Shown here one piece after another: positions 21,223 to 30,914 of a DNA stretch of 39,585 nt. The DNA comes from an uncultured Oscillospiraceae bacterium (GTDB lineage Bacteria > Bacillota > Clostridia > Oscillospirales > Oscillospiraceae). The notes beneath the pieces are model-generated. The model had not been told where the DNA came from, did not search any database, and saw only the letters and a list, made by a program, of their open reading frames with translations. Each line of letters begins with the position of its first letter. The first letter of the stretch is position 1. The position numbers were made by a program, and so were the translations under genes. The stretch is taken from NCBI GenBank assembly GCA_905234855.1, contig CAJOIU010000016.1, positions 1 to 39,585 of the forward strand. Reading direction: 5' to 3'.

Positions 21223-21783
21223 ATGCTTCGCTTTGCCGAACCCGCCGACGCGGAGGCGCTGCTCGCGATCTACGCGCAGTATATCGAGACCTCCATTACC
21301 TTTGAATATGACCTGCCGACGGCGGAGGAGTTCCGCCGCCGGATCGAGGATATCACCGCGACGTATCCCTATCTCGTATATGAGGAGGGCGGGCGCGTCC
21401 TCGGCTATGCCTATGCCCACCGATACCGTGAGCGGGCGGCGTATCAATGGGGCGCGGAGCTTTCCGTATACATCGACCGCTCCGCCCACGGCTTTGGCTT
21501 GGGAAAGCGCCTGTATGCCGCGCTGATCAGGCTTTTGCGCCTGCAGGGCGTCAGAACGGTCTACGGCGTCGTCACCCAGCCAAACGAGAAAAGCGGCCGT
21601 CTGCATACCGCCATGGGCTTCACCGTGGCGGGGATCGTCCGCAGCGCCGGCTATAAGGCGGGGGCATGGCACGATGTGGCCACCTATGAAAAGCCTATTG
21701 CCCCCCACGACGACCCTCCCGCGCCGCTGCTCCCGCTTTCCGCCGCCGATCCCGCGGCGATACAGCAAATACTGCAGGCATAA
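21223..21783 (+). CDS. GNAT acetyltransferase (phosphinothricin/methionine-sulfoximine N-acetyltransferase-like)
   Basis: A 186-residue GNAT protein. The order LRFAEPADAEALLAIYAQYIETSITFEYDLPT, then LGYAYAHRYRERAAYQWGAELSVYID, the acetyl-CoA loop SAHGFGLGKRLY, VVTQPNEKSGRLHTAMGF and GAWHDVATYEKPI is that of the PAT/YncA subfamily, which N-acetylates phosphinothricin, methionine sulfone/sulfoximine or related amino acids. AAGGAGG at 21209-21215 fixes the ATG at 21223, although the frame is open to 21166. It has its own strong promoter and a terminator, so it is monocistronic. The substrate in the gut context is unknown. Confidence 0.9.
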   Translation: MLRFAEPADAEALLAIYAQYIETSITFEYDLPTAEEFRRRIEDITATYPYLVYEEGGRVLGYAYAHRYRERAAYQWGAELSVYIDRSAHGFGLGKRLYAALIRLLRLQGVRTVYGVVTQPNEKSGRLHTAMGFTVAGIVRSAGYKAGAWHDVATYEKPIAPHDDPPAPLLPLSAADPAAIQQILQA

Positions 21784-21784
21784 C

Positions 21785-21822
21785 AATACCGCCGAGCCAA
21801 CCCGGTTCGGCGGTATTATTCT
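21785..21822. terminator. Terminator between GNAT gene and rnhA (convergent)
   Basis: AATACCGCCGAGCC (21785-21798) pairs with GGTTCGGCGGTATT (21804-21817) with one G-T pair and a 5-nt loop. AT-rich flanks but short T-runs on either side. Confidence 0.7.
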
Positions 21823-21830
21823 ATATGGTA

Positions 21831-22262
21831 TTACGCGAATTTTTCCCGCTCCGCCACGGCCATGCGATCGCAGCGGTTGTTATATTCGTTGTCGGCGTGA
21901 CCCTTGACCCAAACGAAGCGCACGTCGTGCTTCTGCAGAAGACCGTCCAGCGCACGCCACAGCTCAGCGTTTTTAAGACCGCCCTTTTTGGAAAAACCCG
22001 CAGCCTTCCATTTTCGGAGCCAGCCCTCGGTGATTGCCCGGGAAATATATTGGCTGTCGGTATACACCGTGACGGCGCAGGGCTCGCGCAGCGCCTCCAG
22101 CGCTTGGAGGACGGCGGTAAGCTCCATGCGGTTGTTGGTGGTCTGCGCCTCACCGCCGGACAGCTCCTTTTCGATCCCCTTATAGATGAGGATCGCGCCC
22201 CAGCCGCCGGGGCCGGGATTGCCGGAGCAGGCTCCGTCGGTATAGATGGCTACGTCCTTCAT
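21831..22262 (-). CDS. rnhA: Ribonuclease HI
   Basis: A 143-residue RNase [21 protein letters not shown] with catalytic Asp9, NNRMELTAV with Glu47, VYTDSQY with Asp69, [15 protein letters not shown] carrying the fourth acidic residue and the basic handle region [12 protein letters not shown]. It cuts the RNA strand of RNA-DNA hybrids, removing R-loops and primer remnants. It starts in an ATGA overlap with the gyrA stop, an unusual but sensible coupling of topoisomerase and R-loop clearance at the end of the origin operon. Confidence 0.96.
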   Translation of the reverse strand: MKDVAIYTDGACSGNPGPGGWGAILIYKGIEKELSGGEAQTTNNRMELTAVLQALEALREPCAVTVYTDSQYISRAITEGWLRKWKAAGFSKKGGLKNAELWRALDGLLQKHDVRFVWVKGHADNEYNNRCDRMAVAEREKFA

Positions 22263-24766
22263 TCGGCGCTCTCCGGCGCATCCGTTTCCTCCGCCTCGGC
22301 CTTATCCGTGCAGGCCACGGAGATGACCCGGCTGCCCTCGCTGACGCGCATGACGCGCACGCCCTGCGCCGCGCGGCCATAGACCGAAACGCTTCCCACG
22401 TCCGTGCGGATGATGGTGCCGTCGTCCGAGACGATGAGAAGGTCCTCGTCGCCCAAAACGATCTTCATATCCACCACCGCGCCGGTCTTGGGGGTGATGG
22501 TATAGTTTTTCCGGCCGACGCCGCCGCGGCTCTGCACATCGCCGCCGCGCAGGTATTCCTCCGCGGGGGTGCGCTTGCCATAGCCGTTTTCGGTGACGGA
22601 CAGCACCGCCGCGCCGTCGATCACGGCGCCGGCGCCTACGACCAGGTCGCCCTCGCGCAGCTTGATGCCGCGCACGCCGGCAGCGGTGCGTCCCATGGCG
22701 CGGACGTCCGTTTCATGGAAGCAGATCGCCATGCCGTCCGCCGTGGCCATCAAAATTTTCTGATCGCCATCGGTGAGCGTGACGGAGATGAGCTCGTCGT
22801 CCGGGTCGATGCTCAGAGCGCGGATGCCGACGTTTCGGATATTTTTCAGCTCCTCGAGCTTCATGCGCTTCACTGTGCCGTTTCGCGTGGCGAAGAAGAG
22901 GAACCGCTCGCCCGTCAGCTCGCGGACGTGCAGCATGGCCTCCACCCGCTCCTCCGGCTCCACGGGGATGAAGTTCACGATGGGAACGCCCCGGGCGGCG
23001 CGGCTCGCCATGGGGATCTGATAGCCCTTCTTGCGGTAGGCGCGGCCGGCGGAGGTGAAGAACAGGATATAGTCGTGGCTCGACGCGGTGAACACCGTTT
23101 CCACATAATCCTCCTCGCGGGTGGCCATGGCCTTCACGCCGCGGCCGCCGCGGTTCTGGGCGCGGTATTCGCTGGCGGGCAGGCGCTTGATGTAGCCGTT
23201 GTGCGTCATGGTATAGACGCACTCCTCCTCGGGAATAAGATCCTCCGCGTCGATCTCGTCGAACACGTCTTGGATCTCGGTCTTGCGCTCGTCGCCGTAT
23301 TTGTCGCGGATGGCCACGAGCTCCTCCTTGAGCAGCGCCTTGAGCTTTTCGGGATCGGCCAGAAGCTCCAGATACCACGCGATCTTCTCCTGCAGCTCGT
23401 CATACTCGGCCTGCAGCTTCTCGCGGTTTAGCCCCTGCAGCGCGATGAGGCGCATATCGCAGATGGCCTGCGCCTGCACATCGTCGAGGCCGAAGCGCGC
23501 CATGAGGTTTTCCTTCGCGTCGTCGTAGCTCGAGCGGATGATGCGGATGACCTCGTCGATATTGTCCTGCGCGATGAGAAGACCCTCCAACAAATGGGCA
23601 CGCTCGCGCGCCTTGCGCAGGTCGTATTTCGTCCGGCGGGCGATCACGTCCTCTTGGAAGGTGAGGTATTCGTCCAGAAGATGGCGCAGGGAGAGGATCT
23701 TCGGCTGGGTCTGGTTTTCCACCAGCGCCAGCATGTTGATGGAAAAGGTGGTTTGCAGCTGCGTCTGCTTGAGGAGGTTATTGAGCACCACCTGCGGATT
23801 GGCGTCGCGCTTGAGCTCGATGACGATGCGCATGCCGTTGCGGTCGGACTCGTCGCGCATATCCGAGATGCCCTCAAGGCGCTTTTCCCGCACCTGCTCG
23901 GCGATGGCCGCCACAAGGGCGCGCTTGTTCACCTGATACGGCAGCTCGGAAACTATGATGCGCGTGCGGTGATCACGGCCATATTCCTCAAAATCCGTGC
24001 GGGCGCGGACGGTCACGCGGCCACGGCCGGTGGCATATGCCTGCCGGATGCCGCTGCGTCCCATGATGATGCCCTTCGTCGGGAAATCCGGCCCCTGCAT
24101 ATGCTGCATGAGATCCTCAAGCTGGGCGTCGGGGTTATCCAGCACGCAGATCGCGGCATTTATGACCTCTGTGAGGTTGTGAGGCGGGATGTTCGTCGCC
24201 ATGCCGACGGCGATGCCGCTCGAGCCGTTTACCAGCAGGTTCGGGAAGCGGCTGGGCAGCACGCGCGGCTCCTTGCGCGTTTCGTCGAAGTTGGGGTCCC
24301 AGTCCACGGTTTCCTTTTCGATGTCCCGCAGCATCTCGTCGGCCATCTTGGCCATGCGCGCCTCGGTGTATCGGTATGCCGCAGGGGGATCGCCGTCCAC
24401 GGAGCCGAAGTTGCCGTGGCCGTCGATGAGGGGATAGCGCATGGAAAAGTCCTGCGCCAGACGCACGAGCGCATCGTAGACGGAGGCGTCGCCGTGGGGA
24501 TGATATCGGCCCAGCACGTCGCCGACGGCGGTGGCGCACTTTCGGAAGGGCTTGTCCCGTGTGAGGCCGTCTTCATACATGGCGTAGAGGATACGGCGGT
24601 GGACGGGCTTCAGTCCGTCCCGCGCGTCCGGCAGGGCGCGTCCCACGATGACGGACATGGCGTAGTCGATATAGCTCGTCTGCATTTCCTTGACGAGCTC
24701 GCTTTCCACGATATGCTGCTCGGGGAACGCGATGTCCTCGGGCTTATAGTCTCTGTTATGTGCCAT
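22259..24766 (-). CDS. gyrA: DNA gyrase subunit A
   Basis: An 835-residue GyrA: winged-helix/quinolone region [19 protein letters not shown] (89-107), catalytic Tyr133 in RYTE, tower and coiled-coil domains, and a C-terminal six-blade pinwheel beginning near residue 510. The GyrA box reads QNRGGRG (about 535) rather than QRRGGKG. At the position of E. coli Ser83 there is Ala (Ala94 here), followed by Ser95, the same order as in Mycobacterium. Excellent AAGGAGGTGA ribosome-binding site. Fifth gene of the origin block, 14 bases after gyrB; rnhA overlaps its end. Confidence 0.98.
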   Translation of the reverse strand: MAHNRDYKPEDIAFPEQHIVESELVKEMQTSYIDYAMSVIVGRALPDARDGLKPVHRRILYAMYEDGLTRDKPFRKCATAVGDVLGRYHPHGDASVYDALVRLAQDFSMRYPLIDGHGNFGSVDGDPPAAYRYTEARMAKMADEMLRDIEKETVDWDPNFDETRKEPRVLPSRFPNLLVNGSSGIAVGMATNIPPHNLTEVINAAICVLDNPDAQLEDLMQHMQGPDFPTKGIIMGRSGIRQAYATGRGRVTVRARTDFEEYGRDHRTRIIVSELPYQVNKRALVAAIAEQVREKRLEGISDMRDESDRNGMRIVIELKRDANPQVVLNNLLKQTQLQTTFSINMLALVENQTQPKILSLRHLLDEYLTFQEDVIARRTKYDLRKARERAHLLEGLLIAQDNIDEVIRIIRSSYDDAKENLMARFGLDDVQAQAICDMRLIALQGLNREKLQAEYDELQEKIAWYLELLADPEKLKALLKEELVAIRDKYGDERKTEIQDVFDEIDAEDLIPEEECVYTMTHNGYIKRLPASEYRAQNRGGRGVKAMATREEDYVETVFTASSHDYILFFTSAGRAYRKKGYQIPMASRAARGVPIVNFIPVEPEERVEAMLHVRELTGERFLFFATRNGTVKRMKLEELKNIRNVGIRALSIDPDDELISVTLTDGDQKILMATADGMAICFHETDVRAMGRTAAGVRGIKLREGDLVVGAGAVIDGAAVLSVTENGYGKRTPAEEYLRGGDVQSRGGVGRKNYTITPKTGAVVDMKIVLGDEDLLIVSDDGTIIRTDVGSVSVYGRAAQGVRVMRVSEGSRVISVACTDKAEAEETDAPESAE

Positions 24767-24780
24767 TTTCCGTCACCTCC

Positions 24781-26712
24781 TTAAAAGTCCAGATTGACGA
24801 CGTATTTCGCGTTCGTCTCGATCCACTGCTTGCGCGGCTCCACTTCCTCGCCCATGAGGATGGTGAACACCTCGTCTGCCTTCACGGCATCATCGAGCGT
24901 GATGCGCCGCAGCGTGCGGGTCTCGGGGTTCATGGTGGTTTCCCAAAGCTCCTCCGGATCCATCTCGCCGAGGCCCTTGAAGCGGCTGATATCCACCTTG
25001 GCGTTCGGGTTGTCGCCCCTCAGCTCGGAGGAGATCGCGTCACGCTCGTCGTCGGAATACGCCACGCGCTGGGTCTTGCCGCGCGAGAGCTTATAGAGCG
25101 GCGGCACGGCCGAATATACATAGCCGTTTTCGATGAGCGGCCGCATATAGCGGAAGAAGAAGGTGAGCAGCAGCGTGCGGATATGGCTGCCGTCCACGTC
25201 GGCATCGGCCATGATGATGATTTTATGGTAGCGAAGCTTTTCGAGGTTGAACTCCTGCCCGATGCCGGCGCCCAGCGCCACGATCATGGGATAGAGCTTG
25301 TCGTTTCCGTAGATCTTGTCGGCGCGCGCCTTTTCCACGTTCAGCATCTTGCCCCACATGGCAAGGATGGCTTGGAACCGGCTGTCCCGCCCTTGGATGG
25401 CGGAGCCGGCGGCGGAATCGCCCTCGACCACATACAGCTCGCACAGGCTCGGATCGCGCTCGTTGCAGTCCTGCAGCTTTTCGGGCATCTGGCCGGATTC
25501 GAGGCCGGTCTTGCGGCGGACGCTCTCGCGCGCCTTCCGCGCCGCCTCGCGGGCGCGGGACGCGGTCATGGCCTTGTCGATGATCGCCTTGCCGACGGCA
25601 GGGTTTTCTTCCAAAAACTGATCGAGCTTCTGGCTCACCACAGAATCCACCAGCGTGCGCATATCGGAGTTGCCGAGCTTGGCCTTTGTCTGGCCCTCGA
25701 ACTGGGGGTTCGTGAGTTTTACGGAGATGACGGCGGTGATGCCCTCGCGCACGTCCTCGCCGGAGAGGGATTCCTCGTCCTTGAGGAGCTTGGCCTTATG
25801 GCCGTAGGCGTTCAGCACGCGGGTGAGGGCTGTCTTGAAGCCCGTCTCATGCATACCGCCCTCCGGCGTATGGATGTTGTTGGCAAAGGAGACCATATTT
25901 TCGTTATAGCCGTCGTTCCACTGGATCGCCACCTCGGCGGTGGAATCCTCCCGGTCGCCCTGCATATAGACCACCGTTTCATGGACGGGGGTCTTGTTTT
26001 TGTTGATGAAGGTGACAAATTCCCGGATGCCGCCCTCGTAATACATCTCGTCGAAGGCTTCCTTGCCGGGACGCTCATCCTTCGTGGAGATGCGAAGTCC
26101 CGCGTTCAGGAACGCCTGCTCCCGCATGCGGACGTGCAGCGTCTCATAGTCGTACACGGTATCGTCGAACATCTCGGGATCGGGATGGAAGCGCACGGTG
26201 GTGCCGGTGCGGTCGGTGGTGCCGACGATCTCCATATCCTTAGTCTTTTCGCCGCGGGAAAACTCCATATGGTAGATGTTTCCGTTTTTGTGGACGTCCA
26301 CCTCCAGCCAGTCGGACAGGGCGTTCACCACGGACGCGCCCACGCCGTGCAGGCCGCCGGAGACCTTATATCCGCCGCCGCCGAACTTGCCGCCGGCGTG
26401 CAGAACGGTATAGACGACCTCGAGCGCCGGCTTTCCCGTCTGCTCTTGGATATCCACGGGGATGCCGCGGCCGTTATCCGAAACGCGGATCACATCGCCC
26501 TCCTCGATGACGACTTCGATGTGGCTGCAATAGCCCGCCAGTGCCTCGTCGATGGCATTGTCCACGATCTCGTATACGAGATGGTGCAGGCCGGAGGACG
26601 ACGTGGAGCCGATATACATGCCTGGCCGCATACGGACGGCCTCCAGCCCCTCCAGCACCTGAATTTTAGATGCGTCGTATTCCTGTGTTACCTTTTCGCT
26701 AAAATCAGACAT
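24781..26712 (-). CDS. gyrB: DNA gyrase subunit B
   Basis: A 643-residue GyrB: GHKL ATPase with [10 protein letters not shown] (Glu/Asn/Asp), DNGRGIPV and [15 protein letters not shown], transducer domain, then the TOPRIM domain with [15 protein letters not shown] (catalytic Glu) and [16 protein letters not shown], and the tail [18 protein letters not shown]. Length is the short Gram-positive type without the 165-residue insert. AGGAGAAG precedes the ATG, which lies within the remB gene (8-base overlap). Pairs with gyrA next in the operon. Confidence 0.98.
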   Translation of the reverse strand: MSDFSEKVTQEYDASKIQVLEGLEAVRMRPGMYIGSTSSSGLHHLVYEIVDNAIDEALAGYCSHIEVVIEEGDVIRVSDNGRGIPVDIQEQTGKPALEVVYTVLHAGGKFGGGGYKVSGGLHGVGASVVNALSDWLEVDVHKNGNIYHMEFSRGEKTKDMEIVGTTDRTGTTVRFHPDPEMFDDTVYDYETLHVRMREQAFLNAGLRISTKDERPGKEAFDEMYYEGGIREFVTFINKNKTPVHETVVYMQGDREDSTAEVAIQWNDGYNENMVSFANNIHTPEGGMHETGFKTALTRVLNAYGHKAKLLKDEESLSGEDVREGITAVISVKLTNPQFEGQTKAKLGNSDMRTLVDSVVSQKLDQFLEENPAVGKAIIDKAMTASRAREAARKARESVRRKTGLESGQMPEKLQDCNERDPSLCELYVVEGDSAAGSAIQGRDSRFQAILAMWGKMLNVEKARADKIYGNDKLYPMIVALGAGIGQEFNLEKLRYHKIIIMADADVDGSHIRTLLLTFFFRYMRPLIENGYVYSAVPPLYKLSRGKTQRVAYSDDERDAISSELRGDNPNAKVDISRFKGLGEMDPEELWETTMNPETRTLRRITLDDAVKADEVFTILMGEEVEPRKQWIETNAKYVVNLDF

Positions 26713-26965
26713 GAATCTTCTCCTGAATTTCGAGCCGCCGGACGAGGATCGCCGTATTCGGCTGCGTTAATATGACCTTATCATCGGCGCAAACCACGAA
26801 GGATTTGGGGATGTCCTCCGCCGCCAGCGACAGGCGGCCTTCCTTTTCCGCCGCCGAGAGAAACTTTCGCGTGTGGACGGACCATGAGGTGTTGTCGAGA
26901 TCGAAGATCCCTACGATCTCGGTATCCTCCATGGCCGCCTCGCCGCCTACATATAAATATTTCAT
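26705..26965 (-). CDS. remB: RemB-type regulator (DUF370, extracellular matrix regulatory protein B)
   Basis: An 86-residue protein: [40 protein letters not shown] followed by [31 protein letters not shown]. This is the RemB/YaaB layout found between recF and gyrB in B. subtilis. RemA is an established DNA-binding activator of matrix genes; RemB is its paralogue, with less clear function. Lies 1 base after recF and overlaps gyrB by 8 bases, so its expression is tied to the replication-initiation operon. Confidence 0.9.
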   Translation of the reverse strand: MKYLYVGGEAAMEDTEIVGIFDLDNTSWSVHTRKFLSAAEKEGRLSLAAEDIPKSFVVCADDKVILTQPNTAILVRRLEIQEKIHV

Positions 26966-26966
26966 A

Positions 26967-28076
26967 TCACTTTTCCCGCCGGATCCGCCCGGCCTCTACG
27001 GAAAATACCCGCCCGCCGGTGCGCCGCCGGATGGCCTCGCCCTCGCAGCAGGTGATGATCGTCTGCCCGCCGCCGATGCGGTTGAGCACAAATTCCTGCC
27101 GCGCCGCGTCCAGCTCGGACAGTACGTCGTCCAGCAGCAGCACAGGGTATTCCCCCGTCTCCGTCCGAAAGATCTCTCGCTCGGCGAGCTTGATGCTCAG
27201 CGCCGCCGTCCGGGTCTGTCCCTGCGAGGCGAAGCTGCGGGCGGCCGCGCCGTTTATCGTGATCTCAATATCGTCCTTATGCGCGCCGGTGAGACATTGC
27301 CCGGCTTCGAGCTCCGCCTGCCGGTGGCGCTCCTGATGCTCACAGATCTGGTAGTATATTTCCTGCATCGGCGCTGTGGGATCGGTCACGGTGCTGACCG
27401 TTTTATACGTCAGTCCCAGCGCCTCCCGGTTATCGGAGAAGTCCCCGTGAATGGGCGCCGCTGTTTCGGCCAGCCGCTGGACGAAGGACGCGCGATAGCG
27501 GATGATCCGGGCAGAGCATCGGGCGAGCCCGTCGGAAAATTCGTCGAGTGTATCGAGAAGCCTCGGCTTTTCGCGCCAATCCTTCAATATGCGGGTCTTG
27601 TTTTCATAGAGGCGGTTGAAGTCCGTCAGCACCGAGGCATAGCTGGAGCGGAGCTGGGATATGGCGGTATCCATCAGCCGCCGCCGGGCGGCCGCGCCTT
27701 CCTTGATGAGATACAAATCGTCCGGGGAAAACAGCACCGCCGTCATGACGCCGGAAAGCTCCGCGGAGGTTTTTTTCGCTCCGTTCACCGTGACGGCGCG
27801 CCGCTGACCCCGCCGGAACAGCAGCCGCACCGTCTGCTCCCGTCCTCCGGCCTCCACGTCCGCCAAGAGACTGGCCCAATCACTGTCGAAGCCGATGAGC
27901 TCCTTATCGAAGCGGGTGCGGAAGCTGTGGGCGCCGGAGAGAAGATACACCGCCTCCAAAAGATTCGTCTTCCCCTGAGCGTTCGTGCCGGTGACGACAT
28001 TCACGTCCGGCCCAAATTCCACGGTCTCCTCGTCGTAGTTGCGGAAGCCGGACAGCGCGATCCTTTGGATCCGCAT
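26967..28076 (-). CDS. recF: DNA replication and repair protein RecF
   Basis: A 369-residue SMC-like ATPase: MRIQRIALSGFRNYDEETVEF opening, Walker A GTNAQGKT (30-37), Q-loop region near 60, signature near FASQGQTRTAALSIKLAE (LSIKLAE), Walker B PVLLLDDVLSELDAARQ and the conserved C-terminal IITCC. It loads RecA at gaps with RecO and RecR. Only 3 bases separate it from dnaN; the S4-domain gene (yaaA) that usually sits between them in Bacilli is absent. Confidence 0.97.
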   Translation of the reverse strand: MRIQRIALSGFRNYDEETVEFGPDVNVVTGTNAQGKTNLLEAVYLLSGAHSFRTRFDKELIGFDSDWASLLADVEAGGREQTVRLLFRRGQRRAVTVNGAKKTSAELSGVMTAVLFSPDDLYLIKEGAAARRRLMDTAISQLRSSYASVLTDFNRLYENKTRILKDWREKPRLLDTLDEFSDGLARCSARIIRYRASFVQRLAETAAPIHGDFSDNREALGLTYKTVSTVTDPTAPMQEIYYQICEHQERHRQAELEAGQCLTGAHKDDIEITINGAAARSFASQGQTRTAALSIKLAEREIFRTETGEYPVLLLDDVLSELDAARQEFVLNRIGGGQTIITCCEGEAIRRRTGGRVFSVEAGRIRREK

Positions 28077-28079
28077 GGA

Positions 28080-29189
28080 TCAGACCCGCAGCCGGACGGG
28101 CAGAATCATATAGGCGAAGCCGTCCCCCTCCGAAGGGAAAATAACACAGGGGGAATTGGCGTTGTTGAGACCGATGCGGATCATATCGTCGGGAGCGGCC
28201 TTCAAAACATCCAGCAGATAGCGGTTGTTGAGGCCGATGGTCAGCACCGCCTGCCCCTCCTTCATCTTCGCCGGGCAGCGATCCTCGCCGCTGCCGATAC
28301 CCGTGGTGCAGCTCACGTTCACAAACTCGGGACCCACGAATACCTTGAGGGGATTTTTCATCTTCTCGTCGATCACGAGGGACACGCGGCTGACCGAGCG
28401 CAGCAGATTCTCCCGCGCTACCTCCATCACGATGGCAAATTCCGTCGGCACGCTCTTTTTATAATTGAGGAACTCTCCCTCCAGCCGGCGGGAGATCAGC
28501 ACGGTGCTGCCGATCACGAAGGAGACATGCTTCGCGCCGACGGTGATATCCGCCGTCCCCTCCGAGTCGGTGCAGAGCTTTTCCACGTCGCTCAGCGCCG
28601 TGCCGGGAACGATGAATCGGCAGCTTTCCAGCGATCCTGTCTTCACGCGTTCGCGCCGCAGGGAGAGGCGGAAGCCGTCCACCGCCACGATCACGAGCTC
28701 GTCATTCTCCACCTCGAAGAGGGCGCCGGTATAGATGGGGCGGCTCTCATTGTCGCTGACGGCAAAAATCGTCTGCCGCAGCATCTTGCCTAAAATATCC
28801 TGCGGAACGGAAATGGCGTTCTCCTTTTCCACCGCGGGAAGCTCGGGAAATTCCCCGCTGTCCGTGCCGATGAGGGAAAACTCCGCGTCGCCGCATTTGA
28901 TCTCTACGATATTGTTTTTCTCGATGTTCAGCGAAACGATCCCGTCCGGCAGGCTTCGGACGATCTCTCCGAACAGGCGGGAGTTGAGAACGATGGCGCC
29001 CGGCTCCGCCACATCGGCGGGAAAGTTGGTGTAGATGCCCTTTTTAAGATCGTAGCCGGTAATTTTTACATCATTGCCCGCTTCGATGAGAAGTCCCTCC
29101 AGCGCGGGGATGGGACTTTTCGAAGCCGTGCATCGGGAGGCAATGTATACGGCCTGCTGGATAAGATACTTTTCACAGGAAAATTTCAT
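28080..29189 (-). CDS. dnaN: DNA polymerase III beta subunit (sliding clamp)
   Basis: A 369-residue clamp with three repeats of the clamp fold. It starts MKFSCEKYLIQQAVYIASRC and ends MILPVRLRV, matching the usual MPVRLx terminus. Internal marks include ELPxLPxVEKE-type segment near 130 and YLLDVLKAAPDD near 315. It encircles DNA and holds the replicative polymerase. GGAGGAGCG precedes the ATG. First gene after the origin, leading recF-remB-gyrB-gyrA-rnhA with overlaps or very short gaps throughout. Confidence 0.98.
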   Translation of the reverse strand: MKFSCEKYLIQQAVYIASRCTASKSPIPALEGLLIEAGNDVKITGYDLKKGIYTNFPADVAEPGAIVLNSRLFGEIVRSLPDGIVSLNIEKNNIVEIKCGDAEFSLIGTDSGEFPELPAVEKENAISVPQDILGKMLRQTIFAVSDNESRPIYTGALFEVENDELVIVAVDGFRLSLRRERVKTGSLESCRFIVPGTALSDVEKLCTDSEGTADITVGAKHVSFVIGSTVLISRRLEGEFLNYKKSVPTEFAIVMEVARENLLRSVSRVSLVIDEKMKNPLKVFVGPEFVNVSCTTGIGSGEDRCPAKMKEGQAVLTIGLNNRYLLDVLKAAPDDMIRIGLNNANSPCVIFPSEGDGFAYMILPVRLRV

Positions 29190-29412
29190 GACGCTCCTCC
29201 GTACAGAAAGAAAGATAGAATATATTTTAGTAGGGTTAGTAGTAGGCGGAAATTATGTTCAAAACCGCAGAAAGCCGTTGATGTGAGCGGGTTTTGCCTG
29301 TGGAGAAAATTGTGGAGAAAAACAAAGGTTTTCCACAGCCGTTGGGGACGGAAAATTTCTCCACAGCTTTCCACGGGAAGTTTTCATCATTTTGCGGAAA
29401 AATGTGCAGAAC
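29190..29412. other. oriC: Chromosomal replication origin (oriC) between dnaN and dnaA
   Basis: The 223-base gap holds a cluster of DnaA-box-like 9-mers: TGTGGAGAA at 29299-29307 and 29311-29319 (two in tandem, minus orientation TTCTCCACA), TTTTCCACA at 29329-29337 (fits TTWTNCACA exactly), and TTCTCCACA at 29357-29365, plus degenerate sites at 29367-29375 and 29256-29264. Between the boxes and dnaN lie a GC step (GCGG, 29246-29249), a TAG-trinucleotide run (29228-29245) and an AT-rich segment (29210-29227). This is the order box - GC - DnaA-trio - AT-rich described for the B. subtilis basal unwinding system. Confidence 0.88.
29228..29245 (+). repeat. DnaA-trio element (TAG trinucleotides)
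   Basis: Six in-register triplets TAG TAG GGT TAG TAG TAG, followed by GCGG; read from dnaA towards dnaN the strand shows CTACTACTA. DnaA-trios are repeats of 3'-GAT-5' used by the DnaA filament to grip single-stranded DNA during unwinding. Position next to the AT-rich dnaN-proximal segment fits. Confidence 0.75.
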
Positions 29413-30729
29413 TCATCGGTCGTGGATGGAATTGATATTGGAGGTGATATCCCGGATGGTGGCGCTCATCTCGGGGTCGGAATGCATCAGCTCCTCCACC
29501 TTGCGGGTGGAATTGAGAACGGTGGAATGGTTGCGGTGGTCGAATTGCTCGCCGATGTCTACGAGGGAGAGGTTTGTGAGCGTTCGCATGAGATACATGG
29601 CGGTCTGACGCGCCATGGCGGTGTTTTTGGAGCGGCGCTGACCGCGGATCTCCGCCTCGTCAATGCCAAAATAGCGGGAGGTTTCCGTGATGATGACCTC
29701 CGGCGTGGGGATGTATACGCCCGTACGGATCACGTCCTTGATGGCGCGCTTCACGCTTTCGACGGAGATGGAATCGTCGTCAAGGTCACGATAGGCCGTG
29801 AGGCGGTTCACCACGCCCTCGATCTGGCGGATATTGGCGGTGATGTTCTCGGCTATGTAGCGCACGACCTCGTTCGAGAGGATGAGCCCGAGACCCTGCC
29901 CCTTATTGCGGATGATGGCCATGCGCGTCTCCATATCGGGGGGCTGGATGTCGGCCATGAGACCGCCCTCGAATCGGGTGCGTAGCCGATCCTCCAGCGC
30001 AGCCATTTCCTTCGGCGGACGGTCGGATGTGATGACGATCTGATGCCCGGCCTCGTAGATGGCGTTGAAGGTATGGAAAAATTCCTCCTGCGTGCCCTGC
30101 CGCCCGGCGATGAACTGGATATCGTCCACGAGGAAGAGATCCACCTTGCGGTAGCGGCTGCGAAATTCCTCCTGCGTGTTTTCCCGCAGGGATTTGACCA
30201 TTTGATTGGTGAAATCGTCGCCCTTTACATAGCCGATCTTTGCCGAGGGATCCCGCTGCAGGATCTCCTGCCCGATGGCGAGCAGCAAATGGGTCTTGCC
30301 GAGGCCGGAATTGCCGTAGATGAACAGCGGGTTATAGGCCTTACCGGGATTTTCCGCCACGGCGATGGCCGCCGCGTGGGCGAACTTGTTGGAGGCGCCC
30401 ACGATGAAGCGGTCGAAGGTATAGCCCAGCGCCTCCGGGAGCACGTCGTTTTTCTGATCCTCCCGCTGGTATTCCAGCACCTCGTCGCCCACGAGGATGA
30501 GGATCTCGAAGTCGCAGGCAAAAAGATCGGACAGCGCCTGCCGGATCGTCGGCTCGAAGCGCTGACGGATGATGCTCCGCTTAAATTCGGTGGTGGTCTC
30601 CAAAACGAACCGGCGCTCCCCCAGCTCGATGGGTCTGCAGTCCGAAAACCATGTATTGATAGCGGTGGGGGTGAGGTTCTCGCCAAGCTTCTGCAGGATG
30701 CTCTGCCAGATATCGTTGAGTGAGTTCAT
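29413..30729 (-). CDS. dnaA: Chromosomal replication initiator DnaA
   Basis: A 438-residue DnaA with a short domain I (1-80), practically no domain II, the AAA+ domain III starting near 100 (YTFDRFIVGASN), Walker A GNSGLGKT (139-146), Walker B LFLVDDIQFI, box VII Arg region LRTRFEGGL, then domain IV. In domain IV the DnaA-box-reading signature, usually GRDHTTVxHA, reads HRNHSTVLNS: Asn400 replaces the Asp that contacts bases (E. coli Asp433) and Ser402 replaces Thr. The ribosome-binding site is weak. It diverges from mfd; the usual rpmH-rnpA upstream neighbours are absent. Confidence 0.98.
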   Translation of the reverse strand: MNSLNDIWQSILQKLGENLTPTAINTWFSDCRPIELGERRFVLETTTEFKRSIIRQRFEPTIRQALSDLFACDFEILILVGDEVLEYQREDQKNDVLPEALGYTFDRFIVGASNKFAHAAAIAVAENPGKAYNPLFIYGNSGLGKTHLLLAIGQEILQRDPSAKIGYVKGDDFTNQMVKSLRENTQEEFRSRYRKVDLFLVDDIQFIAGRQGTQEEFFHTFNAIYEAGHQIVITSDRPPKEMAALEDRLRTRFEGGLMADIQPPDMETRMAIIRNKGQGLGLILSNEVVRYIAENITANIRQIEGVVNRLTAYRDLDDDSISVESVKRAIKDVIRTGVYIPTPEVIITETSRYFGIDEAEIRGQRRSKNTAMARQTAMYLMRTLTNLSLVDIGEQFDHRNHSTVLNSTRKVEELMHSDPEMSATIRDITSNINSIHDR

Positions 30730-30914
30730 CCTATGTCCTGCCTTCCTGCCTTATATTATAATATGAAATCTATTATTTATATTATAAGCCAATGATTTAT
30801 TATAGCATTCCTTGCCGCCGATTACAACCTTTTGTTGCCTTCAGAAGTCCGATCCCGGAAAAAAATCTTGCATCCGCAGGAGAGCTGAATTACAATGATA
30901 ATGAGGTAAACGAC
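30730..30914. other. AT-rich control region between dnaA and mfd
   Basis: Contains several TATAAT-like elements on both strands between about 30752 and 30806, including the palindrome ATATTATAATAT, which probably supply the dnaA (minus) and mfd (plus) -10 boxes. No clear -35 and no good DnaA box were found. It is the most AT-rich stretch of the origin region and could be a secondary unwinding site, but it lacks the trio structure seen at 29228. Confidence 0.5.

Noticed and set aside
22715-28793. Very long plus-strand open frames opposite gyrA, gyrB, recF and dnaN (up to about 670 codons)
   Set aside because: They mirror the codon structure of well-identified minus-strand genes, have His/Arg/Gly/Ala-rich compositions, no ribosome-binding sites and no family resemblance. 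They are a by-product of GC-rich third positions.
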